Shown here: positions 54,114 through 62,829 of the stretch, piece by piece
Position numbering within the stretch: the stretch's first letter is position 1
How the letters are laid out: every line of letters starts with the position of its first letter
Assembly (NCBI RefSeq): GCF_007097145.1
Contig: NZ_VJVZ01000007.1
Location: 62,001 to 126,000 of the forward strand
Direction of reading: 5' to 3'
DNA length: 64,000 bases
Source: Flavobacterium zepuense
Lineage (GTDB): Bacteria; Bacteroidota; Bacteroidia; Flavobacteriales; Flavobacteriaceae
The notes under the pieces: generated by a model
The model's database searches: none
Told to the model about the DNA's origin: nothing
The model's input: the letters and a program-made list of their open reading frames with translations, nothing else
Translations under genes and position numbers: made by a program

Positions 54114-56195
54114 TTAGTTTTTAAATTTCCATACTACTACGCCTGCGGTGCTAAGGGTAGGTTTGCCAATAAGCACTTCGGCGTCTTTTGGCAACGTAAC
54201 TTCGTACGGCTTATCAGAGTAATTCATGGCTATGCCAAAGCCATCGCGGTACTCCACCGTAACGCCCGGCGGGTAATTCTGCACCGGGATATTCAACTGT
54301 TTGTACAGTTTGGTAAGCACGGCCTGCTCTAAATCGCCGGTGGTGCTATCGGCACCCACATAGGTTACCGTGCCTTTGCCTAAATTAGTATGTGTAACAG
54401 CAGCCTTGCCAGCGTAAAAATCGCCCTGATAGGTAGCCCAGGTTTTTGTGGCGCCTGTGGGCTTAAGCACATCGCCCCAGCTTGCCCAGGCAAATTGTGC
54501 GTTATCCATCTTTACGGTATCAGGCGCATAGGGCTTTAGGAGGTCGTAAAACTCGATCTCCGCACCAATAAGCGGATATATAGGCGCGGCATGGCGGGCT
54601 TCCCAAAGATGGCCCTGCTCATCCTGATGACCGGTTCGGCTGGATAGTATAAGATTACCGCCATTGCGGGCATACTTTTCTAATTTAGCTATCAAAGTGC
54701 GGCTCATTTGCTGGTAGGCAGGCACTACAATAACCGGGTATTTAGAAAAATCAACGCTGTCGCGGATGATATCTACCGGTGCACCAAAACCTTTAAGCGT
54801 TTTGTAGTATTTAAGTACGTGGGCTTCGGTATCCCAAAGGGTTGTCTGTTTATTCTGGTTGATGGCAACAGTATTATCAGGGTCGTACAAAATGGCTGTT
54901 TTACGCTTCAGGTAATCAGCCGGCATTTTGCCTGTTGCCTGGTTTTTTCGCAAAACTTTAATATCTTTTATAAATTGCTCAAATTCCAGTCCGCCACTGG
55001 TCGGCGTTACACCATCGGTACCTAAAATACCTGCATGGTATTGCTCATAACCATAAATAGGTGCGCGAAAACGGTAGGTACAGGTAAATTTACTGCCCCC
55101 TGCAAACACGTGCCACAGCCACAGGTTAACCGCACCCGGTAAAGGCTGCGAGTTAATACTGCCCCAGTTAACCTGCCCCGGCTGAAGCTCCATAACGCCA
55201 TAAAGCGGCGAAAGCGGCCTGAAAAAATCGTTAGACATGGCAATGCGGCTGTACTCGCCAACGCGGTAGCCTTTAGGCCCAATGCCATTACTCTCACCAT
55301 ACACCATATAGCGTGTATAAGTAATAAAATCCAATTCTGAACTGTTGCCTATGTAACGTGCCTCGTAGTTAGGGATATAGTTTGATGTGATCCACTGTTT
55401 TGGGGTGGTATACTTACGGATTACCTTTGCCTGCTCATCAAGGAAATTGGCAGTTTCGGCATCGCAAAAACGGCTGTGGTCTAATTGCTGGTATAAGTTC
55501 ATGCCCCACTGTGCGTGTTGCGGCAGGTTTATCTGGTTGAAGTCCGTATACGTGCCGCTCCAAAAATTAGTACCCCAGGCCTTGTTAAGCGCATCTATGG
55601 TTTTATATTTATTTTTAAGCCAAACCCTAAAACGGTTTTGGGCATCGTTGCCATAATCAACGTTAGAAGCCGGTTCGTTATCCAGCTGCCAGCCCATTAT
55701 ACGGCTGTCTTTGCCGTAATGTTTTGCTAATTCGGCTATCATTTTCATGGAATAGGTACGGTAAATTTCGCTGGAAAATGAGGCGTGCTGCCTGGACCCA
55801 TGATCCATATAGGTGCCATCTTCGCGCTTTTTTAAAATTTCAGGGTATTTTCGCGTTAGCCATACGGGCGGCGTAGCGGTGCTTGTACACATAATTACTT
55901 TTAGCTTGTACTTAGCTGCCAGTGCTACAGCCCTGTCCAGCCAGGCGAAGTCATATCGGCCTTCTTCCGGCTCCAGCTGTGCCCAGGCAAACTCGGCAAA
56001 ATGGGTAAACTCAAATCCCATATCGGCCATTTTTTTCATATCCCGTTCCCATTGCGACTCGTCCCAATGTTCGGGGTAATAATATGCGCCTACGGTGGTA
56101 AGCTCTTTTTCAGGGAAATAGTCGGCAGCTTTTTTTTGTGCCATGGCACTGAAAAATAAACCTGTTATAAATGCAAGACTGAGTATTTTTTTCAT
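54114..56195 (-). CDS. GH42 beta-galactosidase
   Basis: A 693-residue beta-galactosidase with a signal peptide ending near residue 19 (SAMAQ). The TIM barrel has YYPEHWDESQWERDMKKMADMGF, EFAWAQLEPEEGRYDFAWLD, the acid/base Glu in MGWQLDNEPASN and PPVWLTRKYPE. The middle trimerisation domain follows (ILSSRTGHQDEQGHLWE), with a short C-terminal beta-domain. Unlike cytoplasmic GH42 enzymes of Gram-positive bacteria this one is exported. With the GH2 enzyme it suggests galactan-bearing RG-I. A 69-bp gap separates it from the GH28 gene upstream. Confidence 0.92.
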   Translation of the reverse strand: MKKILSLAFITGLFFSAMAQKKAADYFPEKELTTVGAYYYPEHWDESQWERDMKKMADMGFEFTHFAEFAWAQLEPEEGRYDFAWLDRAVALAAKYKLKVIMCTSTATPPVWLTRKYPEILKKREDGTYMDHGSRQHASFSSEIYRTYSMKMIAELAKHYGKDSRIMGWQLDNEPASNVDYGNDAQNRFRVWLKNKYKTIDALNKAWGTNFWSGTYTDFNQINLPQHAQWGMNLYQQLDHSRFCDAETANFLDEQAKVIRKYTTPKQWITSNYIPNYEARYIGNSSELDFITYTRYMVYGESNGIGPKGYRVGEYSRIAMSNDFFRPLSPLYGVMELQPGQVNWGSINSQPLPGAVNLWLWHVFAGGSKFTCTYRFRAPIYGYEQYHAGILGTDGVTPTSGGLEFEQFIKDIKVLRKNQATGKMPADYLKRKTAILYDPDNTVAINQNKQTTLWDTEAHVLKYYKTLKGFGAPVDIIRDSVDFSKYPVIVVPAYQQMSRTLIAKLEKYARNGGNLILSSRTGHQDEQGHLWEARHAAPIYPLIGAEIEFYDLLKPYAPDTVKMDNAQFAWASWGDVLKPTGATKTWATYQGDFYAGKAAVTHTNLGKGTVTYVGADSTTGDLEQAVLTKLYKQLNIPVQNYPPGVTVEYRDGFGIAMNYSDKPYEVTLPKDAEVLIGKPTLSTAGVVVWKFKN

Positions 56196-56264
56196 GTATG
56201 ATACTTTTTTGTGAGGTACAGTAATTTAGTTTTTTAGCGATGATTTAAGTGTAAGTAAAACACT

Positions 56265-57803
56265 TTACAATTTTAAGCTTTTTAACGTCTTAAATTTCTT
56301 ATCCTTTAAATTATTTACACGATGGATGCTAAAATCGGTTACATTTTTCAATTCAAACACCGTTACATCAGGCATGGTTTGAACGGTAATATCATAAAAA
56401 TCAGCGCCTTTAACATCCTCTAATATAAAAGCAGGCCGCCAATCGGGGTTGTCAAATTCCATTGTAATATGGTGCATACTAATATTGCGCGCATGGCGAA
56501 TGTAAAAGCCATAGGCGGGTATTTTCCCAAACTCCTGAGGGTCGGGGTACGAGGTTTCATGCTCCGGCACTATAACTTTAGATTGTTCCTGAGACCCGCC
56601 GCCCGTTATTTTAATATGGATGTTAGAAAACACGATATCCTCTACATCATGGCCGGGTATGCCCATGAGCATCGACCCGTATTGCGGATTTGAAGCCGTA
56701 ATAATTACATTATCAATCAATACACGTTTAAAGCTGCCTACTTTTGCATCAGACGGGCCACGCATCCTCCTGCCAAGCCTGAAAAAGAACGGCGCGTTAC
56801 GTATATCATCCATAACAATGTTAGATACTGTGATGTTCTCCAGCACGGACCCATCAACGGTTTCAAGCGCTAAGCCGCGGCAATGCTGAAAAGTACAATT
56901 GCTTATGGTAATGTTTCTGAAATCACCGTTAGATTCGGTTCCCAGTTTTATACGGCCGGTAACCACGCCTTTATCCGGCGCGGCTTTTTGTGTGGTTTTA
57001 AACGAGCCATCAAGAAAAGTGCCCTCATCATACCCATACACCGCGCAGTTGGTAATGGTAATATTTTCGGTACGCGCGGCATAGCCCAATGCGTAGGAAG
57101 CCTTTAGCACCAGTGCATCATCATTAGGGGAGTTAAGCGAACAATCGGAAACGTGCACATACCGGCAACAATCTATATCTATGGCATCGCGATTGGTATC
57201 GATCTTTAAGTTATTGATGGTCATGTTATCTACACCCGTAGCCAGGATAGCAAAATGCCCGCCCTGCAATACGGAAAAATCACGCAGTGTAACGTTGCGG
57301 CATTTTTTAAGGGCGATAGATTTATTGCCAAGCCCGGGTGTAGTCTTCCCCCATTTTTGCAGGCCTCTGCCGTAAATCAACCCCGGGCCTATAATGGAGA
57401 TATTATTTAAGTCTTCGCCCCAAATAAGGCTGTTATGGAAATGGCTGTGCCCAAAATCCTGGTACTGTAATGAGTCGCCCCACACGTTGGGTTCAGGATC
57501 GTCGTATTTACCCTTTTGGTCGTCCATATTGGCAGCAATAAGGGTAGACCCCGCACTGAGGTAAAGCGTAATATTACTTTTAAGGCGGATGGAAAAACTA
57601 AGGTAGTTGCCTGCCGGAAAATATACCGTACCGCCACCTGCCATTGCTGCTGCATTGATAGCATTGTTTATGGCATCGGTATCTAAATGGATGCCATTGC
57701 CCATTGCTCCAAAGCTTTGCACATTAAATACAGCATCGTTATCAGGCCTGGCATAACCAAGCCAAGTACTTAACAGCATCAAATAAAATAGCACGATCTT
57801 CAT
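56265..57803 (-). CDS. GH28-family pectin hydrolase with altered active-site motifs
   Basis: A 512-residue right-handed beta-helix protein with a signal peptide ending near residue 19. It starts with the GH28 opening FNVQSFGAMGNGIHLDTDAINNAI. The first two catalytic motifs are recognisable: TNRDAIDID (for NTD) and SPNDDALVLK (paired Asp). However, the His motif (GHG) appears as TGRIKLGTES, and the RxK motif appears as GLALETVDGS. It may therefore act on a different linkage, such as galacturonate-rhamnose bonds, or use other residues. It lies 3 bp after the next GH28 gene, so it is co-translated. Confidence 0.85.
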   Translation of the reverse strand: MKIVLFYLMLLSTWLGYARPDNDAVFNVQSFGAMGNGIHLDTDAINNAINAAAMAGGGTVYFPAGNYLSFSIRLKSNITLYLSAGSTLIAANMDDQKGKYDDPEPNVWGDSLQYQDFGHSHFHNSLIWGEDLNNISIIGPGLIYGRGLQKWGKTTPGLGNKSIALKKCRNVTLRDFSVLQGGHFAILATGVDNMTINNLKIDTNRDAIDIDCCRYVHVSDCSLNSPNDDALVLKASYALGYAARTENITITNCAVYGYDEGTFLDGSFKTTQKAAPDKGVVTGRIKLGTESNGDFRNITISNCTFQHCRGLALETVDGSVLENITVSNIVMDDIRNAPFFFRLGRRMRGPSDAKVGSFKRVLIDNVIITASNPQYGSMLMGIPGHDVEDIVFSNIHIKITGGGSQEQSKVIVPEHETSYPDPQEFGKIPAYGFYIRHARNISMHHITMEFDNPDWRPAFILEDVKGADFYDITVQTMPDVTVFELKNVTDFSIHRVNNLKDKKFKTLKSLKL

Positions 57804-57806
57804 GTA

Positions 57807-59495
57807 TTATTTTGTTTTGGATAATTTCACGGCAGCTTTGTTCACGTCCCTGGCAATTGACGTTTTTTCTTTACCGTAAACCGATTTGATGTTGATATTT
57901 TTCGACTTGCTGCCCGATACTTCATAAACTGTAGCCTGATCATCAGTAGTTGTAAAGCCATCTATAGCAACATCTTTTACATTTTTAAGGATAAGGGCCG
58001 GGCCGCCGTCCACCGTGACCTTTATATTTTTAAGCCTGATATTTTCTGACTCTGTCAGTTCTGCACCTTTTTTGGCGTGTACTGTAATATTCTCAATATT
58101 AATGTTTTCGATATTTTTTTCGGGCAAACCATTAAAGAACATTGCCCTTCCGGCATTGCTGCACACCACATTTTTTATATAGATGTTCCTGAAAACGGGG
58201 GTGGTTTCATCTACCACAGGCAAAACGTCTTGTTTAGGTGTTTCGATACCCTGCTCTAAGGTTTCAACCGCCGACTTTCCGCCATAATACAGGTCAAAAA
58301 GCAATGGCTCGGTAGCGATATCAAACATGCTGATGTTGGAAATGTAAATATTCTCGACCACGCCTCCCCTGCCCCTTTTGCTTTTAAAGCGCAGGCCAAC
58401 ATCGGTACCTAAAAACTGGCAGTTGGATACCCAGATATTCCTCACCCCGCCCGACATTTCACTGCCCACTACAAATCCACCATGCCCCCTGAACACGGTA
58501 CAGTTGTTCACAATTACATTCTCACAAGGGAAATTGCGTTTCCTGCCGTCTTCATCCTTGCCTGATTTGATGCAAATGCCGTCATCGCCCGCATCAAACG
58601 TGCTGTTAACGATAATGGCGTTTTTGCAGGACTCCAAATCGAGCGCATCGCCGTTTTGCGCATACGGCGGATTGCGTGCCATGATACTGTCTATAATGAT
58701 ATTCTCGCACATTAACGGGTGCAGGTTCCACGCCGGTGAATTTTGAAAGATAACGCCCTGTAACAGTACGTTTTTACAGTTTTGAAGGCTCACCATTACC
58801 GGCCGCAAAAAATCGCGTATGGATGCCCAGTCAGCATCGGTATTTAAGTTGCGCGGTACATTCATATCGCTTATCGAATCGCCATGGCGAAACTGTTTAG
58901 ATGGCATCCAGTAGTCGGCGCGCTTAAACGTACCGCCCTTTGAGGTAGCCTCTTTCCAGAATTTATCCGATACCTTATCTTTCTTTAACGCCCTCCAGTA
59001 CTGCCCGTTACCGTCTATAGCGCCTTTGCCCGTTATAGCAACGTTAGTTAAATCCTTGCCCCAGATAGGCGACTGGCAGCGGCGGGTATCCAGCCCTTCA
59101 AAAGAAGTATCTACTATGGTATACAGGTCTTTATCGGGCGAGAACAAGATGATGGCGTTGTCCTGCAAGTGCAGGTTAATGTTACTTTTGAGCACGATAG
59201 GCCCGGTAAACCATACTCCTGCGGGAACAATGAGCCTGCCACCTCCTTTTGCTGATAGTACCGCTATAGCTTTGGCAAAGGCATTAGTGTTTAATGTAAC
59301 GCCATCGCCCACCCCACCAAAATCTTTGATGGAAACATCGTAATCAGGAAAAACGGGTGCAGATAGCACCGGCATCTCAAAAGGGAGGTTGTTGTATAAA
59401 TATTCGTAACCGGTTTTTGCAGTTTTGTCCTGAGCGTAAAAATTTAAGTTGCAAAAAAGCGTGAAAACGAAAACCAAAAGTGAAATATTAGCCAT
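57807..59495 (-). CDS. GH28 polygalacturonase/rhamnogalacturonan hydrolase, canonical motifs
   Basis: Starting at MANISLLVFVFTLF (ATG at 59495) the protein has 562 residues and a proper signal peptide (cleavage after LNFYAQ); the upstream open extension would overlap the GH105 gene. The beta-helix has all four GH28 motifs: NGDALDLE, AGDDGICIKSG, RGHGGFVVGSE and RFKSKRGRGG. The pattern is that of exo-acting GH28 enzymes. Copy D of the dispersed 20-base motif coincides with its first codons. It is exported and acts with the PL11 and GH105 enzymes on the backbone. Confidence 0.92.
   Translation of the reverse strand: MANISLLVFVFTLFCNLNFYAQDKTAKTGYEYLYNNLPFEMPVLSAPVFPDYDVSIKDFGGVGDGVTLNTNAFAKAIAVLSAKGGGRLIVPAGVWFTGPIVLKSNINLHLQDNAIILFSPDKDLYTIVDTSFEGLDTRRCQSPIWGKDLTNVAITGKGAIDGNGQYWRALKKDKVSDKFWKEATSKGGTFKRADYWMPSKQFRHGDSISDMNVPRNLNTDADWASIRDFLRPVMVSLQNCKNVLLQGVIFQNSPAWNLHPLMCENIIIDSIMARNPPYAQNGDALDLESCKNAIIVNSTFDAGDDGICIKSGKDEDGRKRNFPCENVIVNNCTVFRGHGGFVVGSEMSGGVRNIWVSNCQFLGTDVGLRFKSKRGRGGVVENIYISNISMFDIATEPLLFDLYYGGKSAVETLEQGIETPKQDVLPVVDETTPVFRNIYIKNVVCSNAGRAMFFNGLPEKNIENINIENITVHAKKGAELTESENIRLKNIKVTVDGGPALILKNVKDVAIDGFTTTDDQATVYEVSGSKSKNINIKSVYGKEKTSIARDVNKAAVKLSKTK
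59474..59493 (-). repeat. Copy D of dispersed motif, at a GH28 start
   Basis: The minus strand reads GGCTAATATTTCACTTTTGG, beginning at the third base of the GH28 ATG and covering its first seven codons. The same 20 bases occur at 19542-19561. Confidence 0.6.
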
Positions 59496-59502
59496 ATTTT
59501 TT

Positions 59503-60660
59503 CTATTTTTTGAGTTCAAGGCACCCCATGATAAATGGCCCGGTTGCCTTGGCATCGTTATCGCGAATGCGTTCAGTTACATAGTACTCAAAACTGCCGT
59601 CACGGTATGGTGTACCCCCTAAACCTGCTACAGCACAGCACTTTGTGAGCTTTAATGTGCCATCGGCATTTTCAACTATCAGGTTGTCCATCAGCCCGTT
59701 ATAGGCTTTTTCGGCCACTTTTTTGTATTTGGTATCTATATATCCCTTATTTACCGCCTTTGCATATGAATACATAAACATAGACGACACCGAAGCCTCC
59801 AGGTAATTACCTGATTGTGAACCTTTATCGACAACCTGGTACCATAAGCCGGTTTTATCCTGGTAACGGGTAAGTGTCTCTGCTAATTCTCTGACCATAC
59901 GTAGCAATTCAGGGCGTTTCGGGTGATTTTCAGGTATATAGTCCAATGTATCTACCAGTGCCATGTACCACCAGCCTATACTTCTGCCCCAAAAATTAGG
60001 CGACTGCCCTGTGGTTGGGTTGGCCCATTTTTGGGTCTTGCTTTCATCCCAGGCATGGTAATACAGGCCGGTTTTTGCATCATAAGTATGCTTAGCGCAT
60101 ATAAGAAACTGGTTTACAACATCATCCGTGAGTTCCGGTTTATTAAAGGTTACTGCATACTGCGCAAGAAATGGCGACCCCATGTACAGGCCATCCAGCC
60201 ATATTTGATGCTGATAGATAAGCTTATGCCAAAAGCCGCCCTCCAGCGTGCGCGGGTGGTTGCGCATCTGCTCTACCAGCCTGTCCATCGCCAGTTTATA
60301 CTTGTTATTACCGGTTTGCTTATACACATCAAAAAGTACCTTACCGGCGTTAACGTAGTCAATGTTATAGGTTTCAGGCTTATACAAATGGATCTCACCC
60401 TTATCGTTAATAACGGTATCAGTCCATTTGGTTACGTAATCCAGATATTTTTTATCGTTGGTAGCGTTCCACACCTTTAGCAACGCCAGGCAGCCAAGCC
60501 CTTGGGAATAACCAAAATACAGCCGGCTACCATGGTCTAACTGCCACGCCTGTGGAAAACGTTTCATCTCAGAATCAGCAAATTGTATAGCCGTCTTTTG
60601 AGCTTTTAAACCCGGAGTTACAAACAGCAATACGGCGAATATTAAAAAATATTTCCTCAT
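59503..60660 (-). CDS. GH105 unsaturated rhamnogalacturonyl hydrolase (third copy)
   Basis: A 385-residue exported GH105 protein with a signal peptide ending near residue 20 (GLKAQ). The barrel motifs are QAWQLDHGSRLYFGYSQGLGCLALL, EGGFWHKLIYQHQIWLDGLYMGSPFLAQYA (catalytic Asp region), NFWGRSIGWWYMALVDTLDYIP and LEASVSSMFMYSYAKAVNKGYID. The C-terminal CCAVAGLGGTPYRDGSFEYYVTE is typical of the YesR/YteR group. It sits between the six-hairpin glycosidase (13 bp) and the GH28 gene (7 bp). It is the closest of the three copies to classical rhamnogalacturonyl hydrolases. Confidence 0.93.
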   Translation of the reverse strand: MRKYFLIFAVLLFVTPGLKAQKTAIQFADSEMKRFPQAWQLDHGSRLYFGYSQGLGCLALLKVWNATNDKKYLDYVTKWTDTVINDKGEIHLYKPETYNIDYVNAGKVLFDVYKQTGNNKYKLAMDRLVEQMRNHPRTLEGGFWHKLIYQHQIWLDGLYMGSPFLAQYAVTFNKPELTDDVVNQFLICAKHTYDAKTGLYYHAWDESKTQKWANPTTGQSPNFWGRSIGWWYMALVDTLDYIPENHPKRPELLRMVRELAETLTRYQDKTGLWYQVVDKGSQSGNYLEASVSSMFMYSYAKAVNKGYIDTKYKKVAEKAYNGLMDNLIVENADGTLKLTKCCAVAGLGGTPYRDGSFEYYVTERIRDNDAKATGPFIMGCLELKK

Positions 60661-60673
60661 AATACTCTAATTA

Positions 60674-62812
60674 TTAAGGCATTGGTTTGAGGCCTTCCCA
60701 AACTACGTTCCACATACCATCTTTAGGGAAACCGGGATTTGTAACTGTGTTGCCGTCCCATCCGGCGCACATCATGGCCACTGCGGCAAGCAGCCCCCCA
60801 TTACCCGGAAGGTACACCCGTAGCCGCTCATCCTGGTAGTTGTGCCCGTTTATTAAATAGGTATTGGTGCGTTTATCCATAAGCAGTGCGCCAACAGCTT
60901 TGTCGGGCTCGCCCATTCGCGCGGCGCTCATGGCTACCATTGGGTAATCCCAGCCCCAGGTTTCATCCCAGTTCCAGTTATCCCAAATCCAGTTCAGGGT
61001 ATTTTTCATGACCTCCGGCTTTGCTAATCTGCTTTGCGGCAGTATGCCTAATGCCCCTAAAACAGCGGGATGGTCTGACGTAAAGCGGATATCAGTATAG
61101 GTATTCAGGGCATCTTCCGAAGCCAGATACAAACCATCTTTAGCGGCAAGCGGTGATAGTTTTTTAATAAGGTCGTCCCATTGCGGGTTACGTTTTTGCC
61201 CCATACGCTCCCTCCACTGTTGCGCCACCTGCATGGCATAGTGCCAATAGGATAGCTCAAAAGGTGGATTGATAGTCTCTGAAGCTTTAAGGGTTTCCTG
61301 TGCCGCGATGATACCTTTTAAAACATAACGATCCTTAACCTTATCATAATCAGCGAATGAGGCCATAAATTCGGCGGTTTGCTGCACGAGGAAGTTATAC
61401 TTCTCCAAGACCTCTTTATTGGGCTTATTCCTGTAAATAAGCTCTGACATGTATATAAAATGGGGCTGTTGCCAAATGAGGAACGACCCCACACCCGATG
61501 GCGCTTCCTGTGCGGTAGGATCGGTCATTTTCATCCAACGAATGCCTTTAAACCCCTGCCTTTCTGCAATTTGCTTTGCTATTGGGTAGGCTGTAGTGTA
61601 CCAGTCCATACTGCGTTCCAGCAAATCGGTACGGTTCCATAAGGCAAAATGGGCAGCATGCCACCAGTGCATTTCGAGATGGAATTTTCCGAACCAACTG
61701 TTATATGTAAGCCCCGTTTCCTGCGGTGGGTATTTACCAGCCGACTGTATTGCCATTAGGTATTGCGACAGTATAACGCGGCGTTCCAGCTCCTTGGCTC
61801 TTGCATCGGTACATTTTGAAAAATCTACAGCGGCACCTTTTTGCCAGAACATATTCCAATACGTTGATGTTGCAGCATAGGTTTCATGAATTTTAGTTGT
61901 AGTTACAGCAGGTGCTTTTTCAGTAAACGTACAGGTAAACGAGAATTGGTCGCCTTGTAGCGAAAGAATAAAGTAATGCGCCTCTTTTTGTTGCAAAACT
62001 GCTTTACCATCATATTTTACTGATACATAGTACACTGTAGTATCTAATGTTCGTTTGAATACAAATGAATGTTCATCCTGAGAAATGATTTCAGTTTTAT
62101 GTTTTGAAGCTGAAGTCCAGTCAGTTGCATCATCGGTATGTTTACCTGTGGGATACGGAAAGCGAAAATTCACCTTTAACTGCTTTTTGGCGATAAGCCC
62201 TGATTTAATAGTGACTGCTAATTGGTCGAGCACAGGGTGTACAGCCGTTTTGACTGAAACCGCCTCATCTTCAATTGTATAGTTGCTTTCTATCAACCCA
62301 TTCCACAGGTCAAGCTGTTGGTCTATATTAATGATCTCCTGTATATCTGCCGGTTTACCATTGCCCTTAAGTAGCTCAAGGCCAACATACCCCAAATGCA
62401 GCCTGTGAAGGTTTGCCCTGAAATAATCAGCCGCTTCCTGCTGCCTGCCCGGCTCCTTAAACTGAACGGCATATGGCTCTTCCTTATCTCTGAAGTTGTA
62501 GTTTTTTAAAGCTTCTTCGCGCTTAAAGCCCTTAGTATCAGGAAAACTATGCCATCCACATTGCGATTGTGTACCTAAAGGCACACCACTGGCATAAAGC
62601 GCTGGGAATGTTTGCAGCCCGGTGGCATCTACAGTATAGGCAAAATTACCGTTACCTACTGATAATGAGGATAGTTTATCAAACTGCCTTATGTGCGGAT
62701 TGTTTCTTTTTACCAATGCCTGCCTGTCAATCTTAGCTGTAGTTTGCGCACTAATTGATAGCGAACAAAAGGCCAGCAAACAGAAAAACATTTTCTTTAT
62801 ATTCTTATTCAT
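60674..62812 (-). CDS. Exported six-hairpin glycosidase of uncertain family
   Basis: A 712-residue protein with a signal peptide ending near residue 22 (SISAQ). The N-terminal 280 residues are beta-rich (VGNGNFAYTVDATGLQTFPALY), as in GH65/GH95-like supersandwich domains. From about residue 330 an (alpha/alpha)6 barrel follows, with GLTYNSWFGKFHLEMHWWHAAHFALWNR, SFLIWQQPHFIYMSELIYR, PPFELSYWHYAMQVAQQWRERMG and WNWDETWGWDYPMVAMSAARMG. Conserved acidic residues in HLEMHWWH, FELSYWHY and WDETWGWD are candidates for catalysis. I cannot assign a CAZy family. Its place among RG-I enzymes predicts a pectic side-chain or end residue as substrate. Confidence 0.7.
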   Translation of the reverse strand: MNKNIKKMFFCLLAFCSLSISAQTTAKIDRQALVKRNNPHIRQFDKLSSLSVGNGNFAYTVDATGLQTFPALYASGVPLGTQSQCGWHSFPDTKGFKREEALKNYNFRDKEEPYAVQFKEPGRQQEAADYFRANLHRLHLGYVGLELLKGNGKPADIQEIINIDQQLDLWNGLIESNYTIEDEAVSVKTAVHPVLDQLAVTIKSGLIAKKQLKVNFRFPYPTGKHTDDATDWTSASKHKTEIISQDEHSFVFKRTLDTTVYYVSVKYDGKAVLQQKEAHYFILSLQGDQFSFTCTFTEKAPAVTTTKIHETYAATSTYWNMFWQKGAAVDFSKCTDARAKELERRVILSQYLMAIQSAGKYPPQETGLTYNSWFGKFHLEMHWWHAAHFALWNRTDLLERSMDWYTTAYPIAKQIAERQGFKGIRWMKMTDPTAQEAPSGVGSFLIWQQPHFIYMSELIYRNKPNKEVLEKYNFLVQQTAEFMASFADYDKVKDRYVLKGIIAAQETLKASETINPPFELSYWHYAMQVAQQWRERMGQKRNPQWDDLIKKLSPLAAKDGLYLASEDALNTYTDIRFTSDHPAVLGALGILPQSRLAKPEVMKNTLNWIWDNWNWDETWGWDYPMVAMSAARMGEPDKAVGALLMDKRTNTYLINGHNYQDERLRVYLPGNGGLLAAVAMMCAGWDGNTVTNPGFPKDGMWNVVWEGLKPMP

Positions 62813-62829
62813 AACAGCCTGTTTTTAAA

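Noticed and set aside
59923-60480. A 185-residue plus-strand frame inside the third GH105 gene
   Set aside because: It opposes a clear GH105 coding frame and shows no domain.
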